From positions 62,001 to 126,000 of the forward strand of contig JAHJWO010000017.1 of NCBI GenBank assembly GCA_018828145.1: DNA of 64,000 nucleotides, given 5' to 3'. Positions 47,984 through 56,417 of the stretch are shown here, piece by piece. The DNA is from Alphaproteobacteria bacterium (GTDB lineage Bacteria > Pseudomonadota > Alphaproteobacteria > Rhizobiales > Devosiaceae). The notes beneath the pieces were generated by a model. That model ran no database searches, was not told the origin of the DNA, and saw only the letters and a program-made list of their open reading frames with translations. The stretch's first letter is position 1, and the number at the start of each line of letters is the position of its first letter. The translations under genes and the position numbers were made by a program.

Positions 47984-49183
47984 GTGTCTGAAAATCTCGC
48001 CCGGCAGTTCCTCATTCGCGAGGACGTCGTCTTCCTCAACCATGGCTCCTTCGGCGCATGCCCCCGCCCGGTCTTTGCCGCCTATCAGAACTGGCAGCTC
48101 GAACTCGAGCGCCAGCCGGTGGAATTCCTTGGCCGCAACCTGACCGAGACCATGCGCCAGCCCCGCATTGCGCTGGCCGCCGAACTGGGCACCGTGCCCG
48201 AGAACATCGTCGGCCTCACCAATGCCACGCTCGGCCTCAACATCGTCGCCCAGTCGCTCGATCTCAAGCCTGGCGACCAGATCCTCACCACCGACCACGA
48301 ATATTCGGCCCTCGAAAAGACCTGGGCCTATGTCGCCCGTCGCACCGGTGCCGAGATCGTCGTGGTCAAGATCCCCATGCCGCTGACCACCGAGGCGCAG
48401 TTCACCGATACGGTCATCGCCGGCATGACCGACCGCACGCGCGTGCTGTTCCTCAGCCATATCACCTCGCCCACCGCCTTGCTCTTCCCCATCGATCGGT
48501 CCATCGCCGAGGCCCGCAAACGCGGCATCTGGAGTGTCATCGACGGCGCCCATACGCCCGGCCATATCAAGCTCGAACTCGATGCTCTCGGCGCCGATTT
48601 CTATTCCGGCAATTGCCACAAATGGATGATGGCCCCCAAGGGCTCCGCCTTCCTCCATGCCCGTCCCGAAGTCCAGGGCCTGATCAATCCGCTCGTCATC
48701 AGCCACGGCTGGACCGCCAACTCCAAGGAACCCGGCGCCAAGGGCGCCTTCGGCAATTCCCCCTTCATCGATGAACTCGAAATGCAGGGCACCCGCGACC
48801 CCGCCCCCTGGCTCACTGTCCCTGCCGCGCTCGCCTATCGCCGCGACAATGACTGGCCCAGCGTCCAGGCCCATTGCCACGCTTTGGCGCAGGACACCGC
48901 CCGGCGCCTGGGCGAACTGACCGGCCTCGCCCCGCTCAGCGCGCCCGAATTCTGCGCCCCGCAGATGGTGGCCATGCCTGTGCCCGATTGCGACGTCGAC
49001 GCCATCAAGGATGCCCTGCTCGACAAATACAGCATCGAAATCCCCGTCTTCAGATGGCAGGACACCTGCATCGTCCGCCTGTCGGTTCAGGGCTACAATT
49101 CCAAGCCGCAGATGGACCTGCTGCTCACGGCCCTGACCGATCTGCTGCATCTCGAGGGCGCCGCAGAGCGCCGGGTTTCATAG
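47984..49183 (+). CDS. Class V aminotransferase (isopenicillin N epimerase-like)
   Basis: 399 residues, PLP-dependent. FLNHGSFGACPRPVFAAYQNWQ at the N-terminus, TDHEYSALEKTWAYVARRTG, SVIDGAHTPGHI with the PLP Asp, and the Schiff-base Lys in YSGNCHKWMMAPKGSAFLH. The CHKW variant is the isopenicillin N epimerase/CefD-like group. In this operon it may racemise or transaminate an amino acid released from the imported peptide. No penicillin pathway gene is present. GTG start with AAAGG upstream. Confidence 0.87.
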   Translation: MSENLARQFLIREDVVFLNHGSFGACPRPVFAAYQNWQLELERQPVEFLGRNLTETMRQPRIALAAELGTVPENIVGLTNATLGLNIVAQSLDLKPGDQILTTDHEYSALEKTWAYVARRTGAEIVVVKIPMPLTTEAQFTDTVIAGMTDRTRVLFLSHITSPTALLFPIDRSIAEARKRGIWSVIDGAHTPGHIKLELDALGADFYSGNCHKWMMAPKGSAFLHARPEVQGLINPLVISHGWTANSKEPGAKGAFGNSPFIDELEMQGTRDPAPWLTVPAALAYRRDNDWPSVQAHCHALAQDTARRLGELTGLAPLSAPEFCAPQMVAMPVPDCDVDAIKDALLDKYSIEIPVFRWQDTCIVRLSVQGYNSKPQMDLLLTALTDLLHLEGAAERRVS

Positions 49184-49283
49184 CGAGGCTGACAAACGGC
49201 GCGAACTGTGGTGTGTGTCGTATCGATTGCATGGCACAGCTATTGGCGCGGTTCGGTGAACCGCTCCCGGAGGATATGGCGCA

Positions 49284-50009
49284 GTGAGACAAGGGGCATT
49301 GAGCTATCTTGAGCCGCTCGAAACCCGCACCAGGGGGGTCGCGGTGCTCGACGCGCTGGCTGATATGGTTGAGCGCTCCGGCCTCAAGATCGGCGATCGC
49401 CTGCCGCCCGAAGTCTCGCTGGCCGCCACGCTCGGCGTTGGCCGCTCCACCATTCGCGAGGCGCTCAACCGCTGGGAAGGCCTCGGCATCATCCGCCGCC
49501 GCCGCGGCGACGGCACCTACCTCTCGGCCCGCGTCCAGACCTCGCGCGGCCTCGTGCCCACCATGGTGCGGCTCGAAGGCGAAGCCCTGCTCCGTCTCAT
49601 GGAAATCCGCCGCACGCTGGAAAACGACGTAGTCCGCAAGGCCACGATCAATGCCACCGCCAGCCAGCGCCGGCAGATTTCCGAGCTCTGCGACCTGTTG
49701 CTGATGGAGGTCAATGCCGGCCGCCCCTGGCGCAAGGCTGACCACGCCTTCCACGGCGCCATCTATGACGCCTCGGGCAATCCCATGTATGGGCAATTGC
49801 TGGTCAATCTCGACCACGCTCTGGAGCGCGGCGGCACCTCGCCCTTCGCCGCCGACAATTTCGGCCTCGAATCCTTCCCCATCCACCGCGAACTGGCCGA
49901 TGCCATCTTCGCCGAGGACGCCGAGCAGGCCGTCGCAGCCATCAACCGCCTGCTCGACACGGTGGAAGTGGAAGTCAAAGCCATCATCGAGGGCGGCAAG
50001 CTGATCTGA
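49284..50009 (+). CDS. GntR/FadR-family regulator with FCD domain
   Basis: 241 residues. N-terminal winged HTH with LKIGDRLPPEVSLAATLGVGRSTIREALNRW, then a helical FCD ligand-binding domain with ADHAFHGAIYDASGNPMY carrying the metal-binding His. GTG at 49284 has GGAGGAT about 9 nt upstream. It is the last gene of the peptide-transport region and probably regulates it. A palindrome at 42410 may be its target. Confidence 0.9.
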   Translation: MRQGALSYLEPLETRTRGVAVLDALADMVERSGLKIGDRLPPEVSLAATLGVGRSTIREALNRWEGLGIIRRRRGDGTYLSARVQTSRGLVPTMVRLEGEALLRLMEIRRTLENDVVRKATINATASQRRQISELCDLLLMEVNAGRPWRKADHAFHGAIYDASGNPMYGQLLVNLDHALERGGTSPFAADNFGLESFPIHRELADAIFAEDAEQAVAAINRLLDTVEVEVKAIIEGGKLI

Positions 50010-50020
50010 GACATCTTCTT

Positions 50021-50145
50021 CACCTCTCCCTTTGGGGAGAGGTCGACCCGCCTAAGGGTCGCGTACTTGGCATCATCGCGCCCGCCCACCGCGCGGTCTC
50101 TCCCCCTTTGAGGGGGAGGCTAGGTGGGGGCCTCCGATCCCTCGG
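50021..50145. repeat. Dispersed palindromic element, family A
   Basis: CACCTCTCCCTTTGGGGAGAGGT near 50021, then CTCCCCCTTTGAGGGGGAGG near 50098 and a CTAGGTGGGGGCCTCC arm. It lies between convergent genes, resembling the pair at 15669 but with diverged units. Confidence 0.7.
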
Positions 50146-50191
50146 CAGTAGCCGCCGTTTGCGGGCCAGCATCAGCTGAATTTGCGACCGC

Positions 50192-51217
50192 TCAGAGCCA
50201 GCCGCTCAATTCCCGCCGCACCATCGCCTCGATCATGTCCATGCCCGCCGGGCTGTCATTGAGGCACGGAATATAGGCGAACTGCTCCCCGCCCGCCTCC
50301 ATGAAGGTTTCCTTGCCCCCCATGGCGATCTCTTCCAGCGTCTCGATGCAGTCGGCCGAAAAGGCCGGCGCCAGGATGGCGACTTTCTTGATGCCCTTGC
50401 CCGGCAGCGCTTCCAGCGTCTTGTCGGTATAGGGCTCCAGCCACTTGGTCGGGCCGAAGCGCGACTGGAAGGTCACCATCAGCTTTTCCTTGGGCCAGCC
50501 GAGATATTCGCGCACCAGTCGCGTCGTCTTGTAGCACTGGCAGTGATAGACATCGCCGCGCTCGAGATAGGTCACCGGCATGCCGTGATAGCTGGTCAGC
50601 ACCACGTCCGGCTCGAAGTCCAGCGCCGCCACGCCGTCGCGGATCGAATTGCCAAGCGTCTCGATATATTTGGGGTCTTCGAAATAGGCCGGCGCCGTAC
50701 GCACGGCGGGCTGCCAGCGCATGGTCTTGAGCACATCGAAGGCCTTGTCGTTGGCCGTAGCCGTCGTCGTCGCCGAATTCTGCGGGTAGAGCGGCACCAG
50801 CAGGATCTTACTGCAGCCCTCCGCATGCATCCGCTCCAGCACGCTCTGCGTCGACGGATTGCCATAGCGCATGGCAAAATCCACCATGACATTGTCATGC
50901 CCGGCCAGCCGCTCGGCCAGCGCCGCCGTCTGCCGCCGCGTGATCACCAGCAGCGGGCTGGCATTTTCCTGCTTGTCCCAGATCTGCGCATAGGCATGGC
51001 CGCTCTTTTGCGGCCGCACCAAGAGGATCACCAGGTTCAGCAGCGGCCACCACAGCCATTTCGGCGTCTCGATGACGCGCGGATCGCTGAGGAATTCCTT
51101 GAGATAGCGCCGCACGCTCCAATAGTCGGTAGCGTCGGGCGTCCCCAGATTGAGCAGCAGCACGCCGATCTTGGGCGCCTTGACGACGGGGTGGTTGGGC
51201 GGCAGGTGATCGGACAT
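50192..51217 (-). CDS. hemH: Ferrochelatase
   Basis: 341 residues, inserts Fe(II) into protoporphyrin IX in the last step of heme synthesis. Motifs: VLLLNLGTPDATDYWSVRRY, the catalytic TSYHGMPVTYLERGD with the conserved His, and QSRFGPTKWLEPYT; the C-terminal IPCLNDSPAGMDMIEAM is the usual end. The start at 51217 keeps the family length and omits 21 upstream residues. No other heme gene is adjacent. Confidence 0.95.
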   Translation of the reverse strand: MSDHLPPNHPVVKAPKIGVLLLNLGTPDATDYWSVRRYLKEFLSDPRVIETPKWLWWPLLNLVILLVRPQKSGHAYAQIWDKQENASPLLVITRRQTAALAERLAGHDNVMVDFAMRYGNPSTQSVLERMHAEGCSKILLVPLYPQNSATTTATANDKAFDVLKTMRWQPAVRTAPAYFEDPKYIETLGNSIRDGVAALDFEPDVVLTSYHGMPVTYLERGDVYHCQCYKTTRLVREYLGWPKEKLMVTFQSRFGPTKWLEPYTDKTLEALPGKGIKKVAILAPAFSADCIETLEEIAMGGKETFMEAGGEQFAYIPCLNDSPAGMDMIEAMVRRELSGWL

Positions 51218-51311
51218 GGATTGCCAGTTTGGAGGGGTTCTAGGCTGGCCGCACCATAGCGTCTCCCCCGCCAACCGCAAGGCGGCGATGGGTCGCGCAT
51301 GCCTGGGTGAT

Positions 51312-52967
51312 CTAGAGGCTCGCGATCAGCAGAAGCACGCCAAACGCCAGCACGGCCACCGCCGCCAGCAGTTCCACCCACCAGACCACGGCGGCCGTCA
51401 GCGGATTGTCCACGCCCCCGATCCGGCTTGCCAGTCCCTTGGCCGTCACGGCGATCGTCGCCAGCACCGCCACGGTAATCGCCGTCCCTACGCCCATCAG
51501 AAACACCGCCGCGATGCCAGCCGCCAGCAGCCCCTGCGACAGCGCGAACACCAGCACTACCAGCGCCCCCGAACAGGGCCGCAGCCCCACCGCCAGCACC
51601 ACGCCTAGCTGTTCACGCAGGCTGCCCGTGGTCGCCTGCGGCGTCACCACATGCACATGCTCGTCATGGTCGTGGTGATGATGGGCATGCTCGTGCGCAT
51701 GGTCGTGATGGTGGTGTTCATCGGCATGCAGATGCGCATGCGCCTTGTCGGCCAGGTCGTGGCCATGGTGATGGCCCCAGCCAAACACCTTGCGCGCCAC
51801 CAGCCACAGGCCCAGCAGCGCCACCAGAGCGTAGGAGGCAATGCCGATCCAGTTGGCCGCGTCGCCCATCGCCACGCTGGTCATGCCCAGCAGCCCCGCG
51901 GCGATCAGCACGAAGACTACCGCAACCAGCGATTGCAGCAGCGCCGACACCACGCTCAGCGTAACGCCGCGCCGCAGCTGCGTTTCATTGGCCAGCATAT
52001 AGGACGAGATCACCACCTTGCCGTGGCCGGGCCCCGCCGCGTGGAACACGCCATAGAGAAAACTCAGCCCGCCCAGTACCCAGAAGGCTGTCCAGTCAGT
52101 GCGCAGCGCGTCGAGCGAAGTGGTCATCGCCCCATAAAAGCTGCGCTGCTGGTCCTGCAGCCAGCCGAAAAAGCCGGTGCGCGGAAGGTTGAGGCCGGGC
52201 TCGGCCGGCGGCCCCCCAAATGGCAGGCTGGGTCTCGCCTGCGCCACCTCTTCCGTGGCCTCCAGCGCCGTGGCCGGTACCTCGGCAACAGCGCCATCAC
52301 AGGTCACCACGATCAGCCCCTGGGTGCCGCGCATCGCAGCGGCGAGGTCCGGCGGCAGTTCCAGCACTTCAGGCCCCAGCGCATAGAGCCGCTCTTCCAC
52401 GGCCGGGTCCATCGGCTTGGGCGGTTCGAGTTCGGCGCGGCAGGCAGCAGGCGCATTGTCCAGCGTCACCGCGCTCACATCGGCAAAGCTGATCGCCACG
52501 TAATATTCCGGGTCATAGACCGCCAGCTCGAAGCGCCCCGTAACCGGCAGCGGCGTTTCCGCCGCGACCGAATAGGACAGCGTCACCCGCCCGTCCTCAT
52601 AGACCATGCGCTGGTCGCCAGATGGGGTGAACGCCATCAGCGCGTCCCCCTCCCCGGCATAGGTATAAAAGCCATAGTCGGCCAGCCCGACCATGTTCTC
52701 GTCCGCCAGGCCCTGCAGCTCTTCCGGGCTGGTCTGCCGGTCGCCATTGGTGTCCAGCCCTTGGATCATCCAGGCCGAAAAGGCGGTGTCGAAGCTCCAG
52801 TCATGCCGCAGCCCCGTGACGGCGCCATTGGGGTCAAACATCACCGCGACCTTGGCATCGATCAGAATATGCGGATGCGCCAGTGCCGGTGCCGTCAGGC
52901 AAAGCAGACCGAGTGCCCCGGCGACCAGCCGCCGTCCCATGCTGCGAGTATTCAAGTCATGCCCCAA
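51312..52967 (-). CDS. DUF1007-NicO fusion metal transporter
   Basis: 551 residues. A signal-peptide-like N-terminus is followed by a DUF1007 domain (HPHILIDAKVAVMFDPNG, about residues 30-215) and a NicO/RcnA-type permease with about six helices from residue 290. The pore motif HAAGPGHGKVVISS and the later GLRPCSGALVVLVFAL are typical of nickel/cobalt transporters. A loop at about residues 399-439 has more than fifteen His residues, as expected for metal binding. Substrate, probably Ni or Co or Zn, cannot be fixed. The start may be 52967 or the ATG at 52940. Confidence 0.9.
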   Translation of the reverse strand: MGHDLNTRSMGRRLVAGALGLLCLTAPALAHPHILIDAKVAVMFDPNGAVTGLRHDWSFDTAFSAWMIQGLDTNGDRQTSPEELQGLADENMVGLADYGFYTYAGEGDALMAFTPSGDQRMVYEDGRVTLSYSVAAETPLPVTGRFELAVYDPEYYVAISFADVSAVTLDNAPAACRAELEPPKPMDPAVEERLYALGPEVLELPPDLAAAMRGTQGLIVVTCDGAVAEVPATALEATEEVAQARPSLPFGGPPAEPGLNLPRTGFFGWLQDQQRSFYGAMTTSLDALRTDWTAFWVLGGLSFLYGVFHAAGPGHGKVVISSYMLANETQLRRGVTLSVVSALLQSLVAVVFVLIAAGLLGMTSVAMGDAANWIGIASYALVALLGLWLVARKVFGWGHHHGHDLADKAHAHLHADEHHHHDHAHEHAHHHHDHDEHVHVVTPQATTGSLREQLGVVLAVGLRPCSGALVVLVFALSQGLLAAGIAAVFLMGVGTAITVAVLATIAVTAKGLASRIGGVDNPLTAAVVWWVELLAAVAVLAFGVLLLIASL

Positions 52968-52973
52968 CGTCGC

Positions 52974-53873
52974 CTAATGGATAGGATGAACCTGGAACCA
53001 CTCAACCAGGTGGTCGATCAGCGCCCGCACCTTGCCGGCCAGATGCCGCCGATGCGGATAGACCGCCTGCAGCGTCTGCCCGGTCGGCAGGAAGTCCTCC
53101 AGCACCGAAACCAGTTCCCCGCTCGCCACGGCGGGATCGGCCAGATAGGACGGCAATACGACAAATCCGAGACCCATTATCGCCGCCTTGCGCGCAGCAA
53201 GCGGCGAATTGACCCGCAGCGGTCCATTGACCGGCACCGATATGGTCTTGCCATCCTCGATGAAGCGCCAGTTCGATTGTCCCTGCAGGTTCACATCGAC
53301 AATGCATGGCAGGTGCCGGAGGTCTTCGGGATGCTTGGGCACGCCATGCTGCTTGAGCAGTTCCGGCGCGGCGCCGGCCACCACATGCATATCGGCAATC
53401 TTGCGCGCGATCAGCGATGAATCGGCCATCGTCGATATCCGCAGCGCCACATCGATCCCTTCATCGACCAGGTCGACATAGCGATCCTCCAACCGCAGAT
53501 CGAGCGTCACCTTGGGATGCTTCTTGAGATAGTCGTAGATCGCCGGCGCCAGCGTCGTCTCGCCGAAATTGCGCGGCGCCGACACCCGCAGCAGGCCACG
53601 CGGTTCGGCCGTCTGGTCGGTGATCGTGGCATCGAGATCGTCCAGCTGCTGCAGTAGAGCGCTTGCTTCGCGGTAATAGGCCTCGCCCGCCTCGGTCAGG
53701 CTGAGTTTGCGCGTGGTCCGGTTCATCAGCCGCACGCCGAGATAATCTTCCAGGTCGGTGACATATTTGCTGAGCAGCGCCTTGGAGCGGCCATGCTGCC
53801 GCGCCGCAGCAGAAAACCCGCCAGAATCAAAGACCTGGACGAAAGCACGGATGCGGGCGAGGTCCTGCGTCAT
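52974..53873 (-). CDS. LysR-family regulator
   Basis: 299 residues. HTH contains SAAARQHGRSKALLSKYVTDLEDYLG, then RLMNRTTRKLSLTEAGEAYYREAS, the AaeR/CrgA-type pattern, and a substrate-binding effector domain. It lies 6 bp upstream of the NicO-type gene in the same orientation, so it is probably co-transcribed and may regulate it. The start ATG at 53873 gives a standard length. Confidence 0.88.
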   Translation of the reverse strand: MTQDLARIRAFVQVFDSGGFSAAARQHGRSKALLSKYVTDLEDYLGVRLMNRTTRKLSLTEAGEAYYREASALLQQLDDLDATITDQTAEPRGLLRVSAPRNFGETTLAPAIYDYLKKHPKVTLDLRLEDRYVDLVDEGIDVALRISTMADSSLIARKIADMHVVAGAAPELLKQHGVPKHPEDLRHLPCIVDVNLQGQSNWRFIEDGKTISVPVNGPLRVNSPLAARKAAIMGLGFVVLPSYLADPAVASGELVSVLEDFLPTGQTLQAVYPHRRHLAGKVRALIDHLVEWFQVHPIH

Positions 53874-54072
53874 GATGTTCCGTTCACATGAGCAAGGCGC
53901 GAAACGATGCGAAACGGCCTTTCGCTTGCAACCCTGCGACCCAAAACCAGGAGCCGACGACATGATTTAGTCAAATCGCATAAGGCTCTAGCGGCGTAAG
54001 GGACGCATAACTCATCTGCATGGAGCGAACAATAACTGGTCTTGGTCCTTCCTCGATTAACGATAGGATGGA

Positions 54073-54540
54073 ATGGCCAATCGACGTCCCCAAGGAGTTC
54101 GGACTATTTTCCCGCTCATGTCCAGACCTTCATCCCGTTCCACACTCTACCGGCTGATCGAAGCCGGGCAGCTCGCGCACAAGGCGCTGCTGCTGCCTTT
54201 GCTCGAACGGGGCCTCGAACCCGGTGATGACGCCATCCTGTTCGAGCTGGGCCGGGCCGGGACGACCGAGATCGAGCTCGCGGCCGAGCTGGGCCTCGAC
54301 GAAGTCGCCCTCACCATCCGCCTGTCCCGGCTGCTTGATCGCGGCCTTGTTACCCGCCAGGCGGTCGGCCCCGAACTGGCCCCCGGCGTGGCGCTGACCG
54401 AGCGCGGCGTTCGTATCCGCAATGGCCTTGCCGATCACTGGACCCAGCTCGAGGAAGCCCTGATGGGCGAACTCAAGCCGAAGAGCCGCAAGAAGCTGGG
54501 CGAGCGTCTCAAGCGCTTTGTGGAACTGCTGCGTCTCTGA
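54073..54540 (+). CDS. MarR-like winged-helix protein
   Basis: 155 residues if started at 54073, 140 if at 54118. LYRLIEAGQLAHKALLLPLLERGL precedes a winged-helix domain with ELGLDEVALTIRLSRLLDRGLVTRQ and ALTERGVRIRNGLADHW, then a C-terminal helical dimer part. This is the MarR pattern, though divergent. AGGA at 54065 supports the first ATG. The next gene, an SH3 protein, has its own regulatory site. Confidence 0.72.
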   Translation: MANRRPQGVRTIFPLMSRPSSRSTLYRLIEAGQLAHKALLLPLLERGLEPGDDAILFELGRAGTTEIELAAELGLDEVALTIRLSRLLDRGLVTRQAVGPELAPGVALTERGVRIRNGLADHWTQLEEALMGELKPKSRKKLGERLKRFVELLRL

Positions 54541-54558
54541 TCGAATTCTGAGCGGACC

Positions 54559-54575
54559 GTTCAGCTAGGGTTCAT
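54559..54575 (+). promoter_or_regulatory. GTTCAG direct repeat before an SH3 gene
   Basis: GTTCAG-ctagg-GTTCAT, half sites 11 bp apart, matching the site at 18459 before the first SH3 gene. Confidence 0.5.
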
Positions 54576-54636
54576 CCGCAAAGTTGTCTTCTGGGCTCAC
54601 AGGCATTTGGTGCCCAACAGGCAAAGGAGATCTACT

Positions 54637-55095
54637 ATGGCATTGAGCAAGAAACTCATGGCTGGTGGCCTCGCAGCGCTGGCGCTTCTCGCGACGACTG
54701 CAACGGCCTTCGCGGCCCCGGCCTACGCGACAGGGAACGTCAATGTGCGCTCGGGCCCCGGCACGCATTACAGCCGCGTCGATACGCTTCAGCGTGGCGA
54801 ACGCGTCGATGTGCAGCAGTGCCGCGGCAGCTGGTGCTATGTCGAAAAGCGCGGCCCCGATGGCTGGGTGTCGGCCAACTATCTCAGCCGCACCGGCTGG
54901 GATGACGATTGGGATCGCCCGCCCCACTGGAACCCCGCGCCCCCGCGCCCGCCGCATTGGAATCCGCGTCCCCCGCGTCCGCCACACTGGAACCCGCGTC
55001 CGCCGCGTCCCCAGCCCTGGCCGGGCTACGGTGGTGGTAGTGGCGGCAGCGTCTGCTTTAACGGCCCCAACGGCTACTTCTGCGTCGGCAATTAA
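54637..55095 (+). CDS. Secreted SH3-domain protein with PPHWNP repeats
   Basis: 152 residues. The signal peptide ends TTATAFAAPA. SH3 domain GNVNVRSGPGTHYSRVDTL and DVQQCRGSWCYVEKRGPDGW is nearly identical to that at 19290. It is followed by tandem PPHWNPRPPRP repeats (three) and a short Gly-rich Cys pair (SVCFNGPNGYFCVGN). AAGGAG precedes the ATG. It lacks the I36-like domain. A terminator follows at 55111. Confidence 0.88.
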   Translation: MALSKKLMAGGLAALALLATTATAFAAPAYATGNVNVRSGPGTHYSRVDTLQRGERVDVQQCRGSWCYVEKRGPDGWVSANYLSRTGWDDDWDRPPHWNPAPPRPPHWNPRPPRPPHWNPRPPRPQPWPGYGGGSGGSVCFNGPNGYFCVGN

Positions 55096-55110
55096 GCGCC
55101 GCCAAACATG

Positions 55111-55134
55111 CGCCGCCCTTCGGGGCGGCGTTTT
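55111..55134 (+). terminator. Intrinsic terminator of the SH3 gene
   Basis: CGCCGCCC-TTCG-GGGCGGCG is an 8-bp stem followed by TTTT. Confidence 0.85.
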
Positions 55135-55199
55135 CACGTCCCGCGCAACCTGCTCCTGCCTTTTTCGTTGTCCAACCAACCAGCAGGAAGGATTGCCCC

Positions 55200-55931
55200 A
55201 TGGCCACCGCCGCAACCACCGACGACAAGAAGCCCGCCCGCCGCGCCGCGACCAAGACTGCCAGCGCCAAGCCCGCCAGCAGCAAGTCCGCCAGCGCCAA
55301 ATCGTCCAGCACCACCAAGGCCGCGACAGCCAAGCCGGCCACCAAACCGGCGGCGTCCAAGCCCAAGACTGCCAAGTCATCCAAGCCCGCCGCGGCCAAT
55401 CGTGCCGCCCAGCCCGCCAATCGCCAGTCCCGCGATTCCAGCATGACCGGCAAGGAACATGACGATCACGTCGATCGCGTCTGGGAACTCGCCAAGCGCA
55501 TCGGCATCGCCATGTTCGTGACCTGGGATGGCAAGGAACAGCGCGCCCGCCCGCTGGCCGCCACCGTCGAAAAGGACGAAGGCGCCATCTATTTCCTCAT
55601 CGACGTGAATGGCGAAAAGGACGATCAGCTCGCCGAATTCCCCCATGTCAGCGTCAGCTTCGCCGATCACAAGCACTCCAAATATGTGGCGCTCTCCGGC
55701 AAGGCGACTGTCTCCAATGACCGCGCCCGCATCAAGGAGCTCTGGACCCCCTTCGCCAAGGCATGGTGGGACAGCCCGGAAGATCCGGCCATCCGCGTCA
55801 TCAAGATGGTCCCGCAGGATGCCGAATTGTGGGATAGCCCGGGCCGCATCGTCACGACGCTGTCCATGCTGACCGCCGCCGTGACCGGCCGTTCGCCCAA
55901 GATCGGCGAAAACGCCAAAGTCGTCTTGTGA
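55200..55931 (+). CDS. FMN-binding general stress protein with histone-H1-like tail
   Basis: 243 residues. Residues 1-78 are a low-complexity Lys/Ala/Ser/Pro segment (DDKKPARRAATKTASAKPAS, AKPATKPAASKPKTAKSSKP) like the H1-type tails of bacterial nucleoid proteins. From about residue 85 it is a pyridoxamine-phosphate-oxidase-like fold: VWELAKRIGIAMFVTWDGKE, ARPLAATVEKDEGAIYFLID, and VSVSFADHKHSKYVALSGKA, as in general stress protein 26. The combination suggests DNA or polyanion binding plus a flavin or redox role. The start ATG is chosen as it precedes the tail. Confidence 0.85.
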   Translation: MATAATTDDKKPARRAATKTASAKPASSKSASAKSSSTTKAATAKPATKPAASKPKTAKSSKPAAANRAAQPANRQSRDSSMTGKEHDDHVDRVWELAKRIGIAMFVTWDGKEQRARPLAATVEKDEGAIYFLIDVNGEKDDQLAEFPHVSVSFADHKHSKYVALSGKATVSNDRARIKELWTPFAKAWWDSPEDPAIRVIKMVPQDAELWDSPGRIVTTLSMLTAAVTGRSPKIGENAKVVL

Positions 55932-55937
55932 TCTTCC

Positions 55938-56008
55938 CGCCGGGGTGATGCGTAACAAAAGCCAATGGCCAGCATCTGCTGGATGACGATTGGCCCATCA
56001 CCCCGGCG
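55938..56008. repeat. Long hairpin between stress protein and DUF2177 gene
   Basis: CGCCGGGGTGATG and CATCACCCCGGCG arms (13 bp) enclose GCCAAT/ATTGGC and CCAGCA/TGCTGG helices. Several stems align to one long rod of about 70 nt. The GGAG of the DUF2177 gene lies just after the 3' arm. No T-run follows. Confidence 0.75.
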
Positions 56009-56021
56009 CGGAGACTGCATA

Positions 56022-56417
56022 GTGACCAAATACCTGATCCTCTACGCGGCCTGTGCTGTCGTATTCTTTCCGCTTGATTTCATCTGGCTATCCACCATGG
56101 GCAAGACTTTCTATCAGCGTGAACTGGGCAGCCTGCTCCTGCCCAATCCCAATCTCGTCATTGCCGGCCTGTTCTACCTCGCCTACCTCGTCGGCGTGGT
56201 GGCCCTTGTTGTCGCGCCCGCCGAAGGCGATGTGCTCAAGGCCCTGCTGTTCGGCGCCGTCCTCGGCTTTGTCGCCTATGGCACCTATGACCTCACCAAC
56301 CTGTCGACCGTCAACGGCTTCACCCCCGCCGTTGCCATGGTGGACATGGCCTGGGGCACGGCCCTCACCGCCGTCAGCGCGGCGGGTGGCGTCTGGATCG
56401 CCAAGTTTTTCGCCTGA
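56022..56417 (+). CDS. DUF2177-type membrane protein
   Basis: 131 residues with four predicted helices and motif KTFYQRELGSLLLPNPNLVIA between helices. DUF2177 proteins have unknown function. GTG at 56022 has GGAG about 9 nt upstream; it follows the long hairpin at 55938-56008. The next gene is convergent. Confidence 0.85.
   Translation: MTKYLILYAACAVVFFPLDFIWLSTMGKTFYQRELGSLLLPNPNLVIAGLFYLAYLVGVVALVVAPAEGDVLKALLFGAVLGFVAYGTYDLTNLSTVNGFTPAVAMVDMAWGTALTAVSAAGGVWIAKFFA

Noticed and set aside
52940-53900. Cobalamin riboswitch in front of the NicO-type gene
   Set aside because: The LysR gene is directly upstream and no B12-box or other conserved element is visible.
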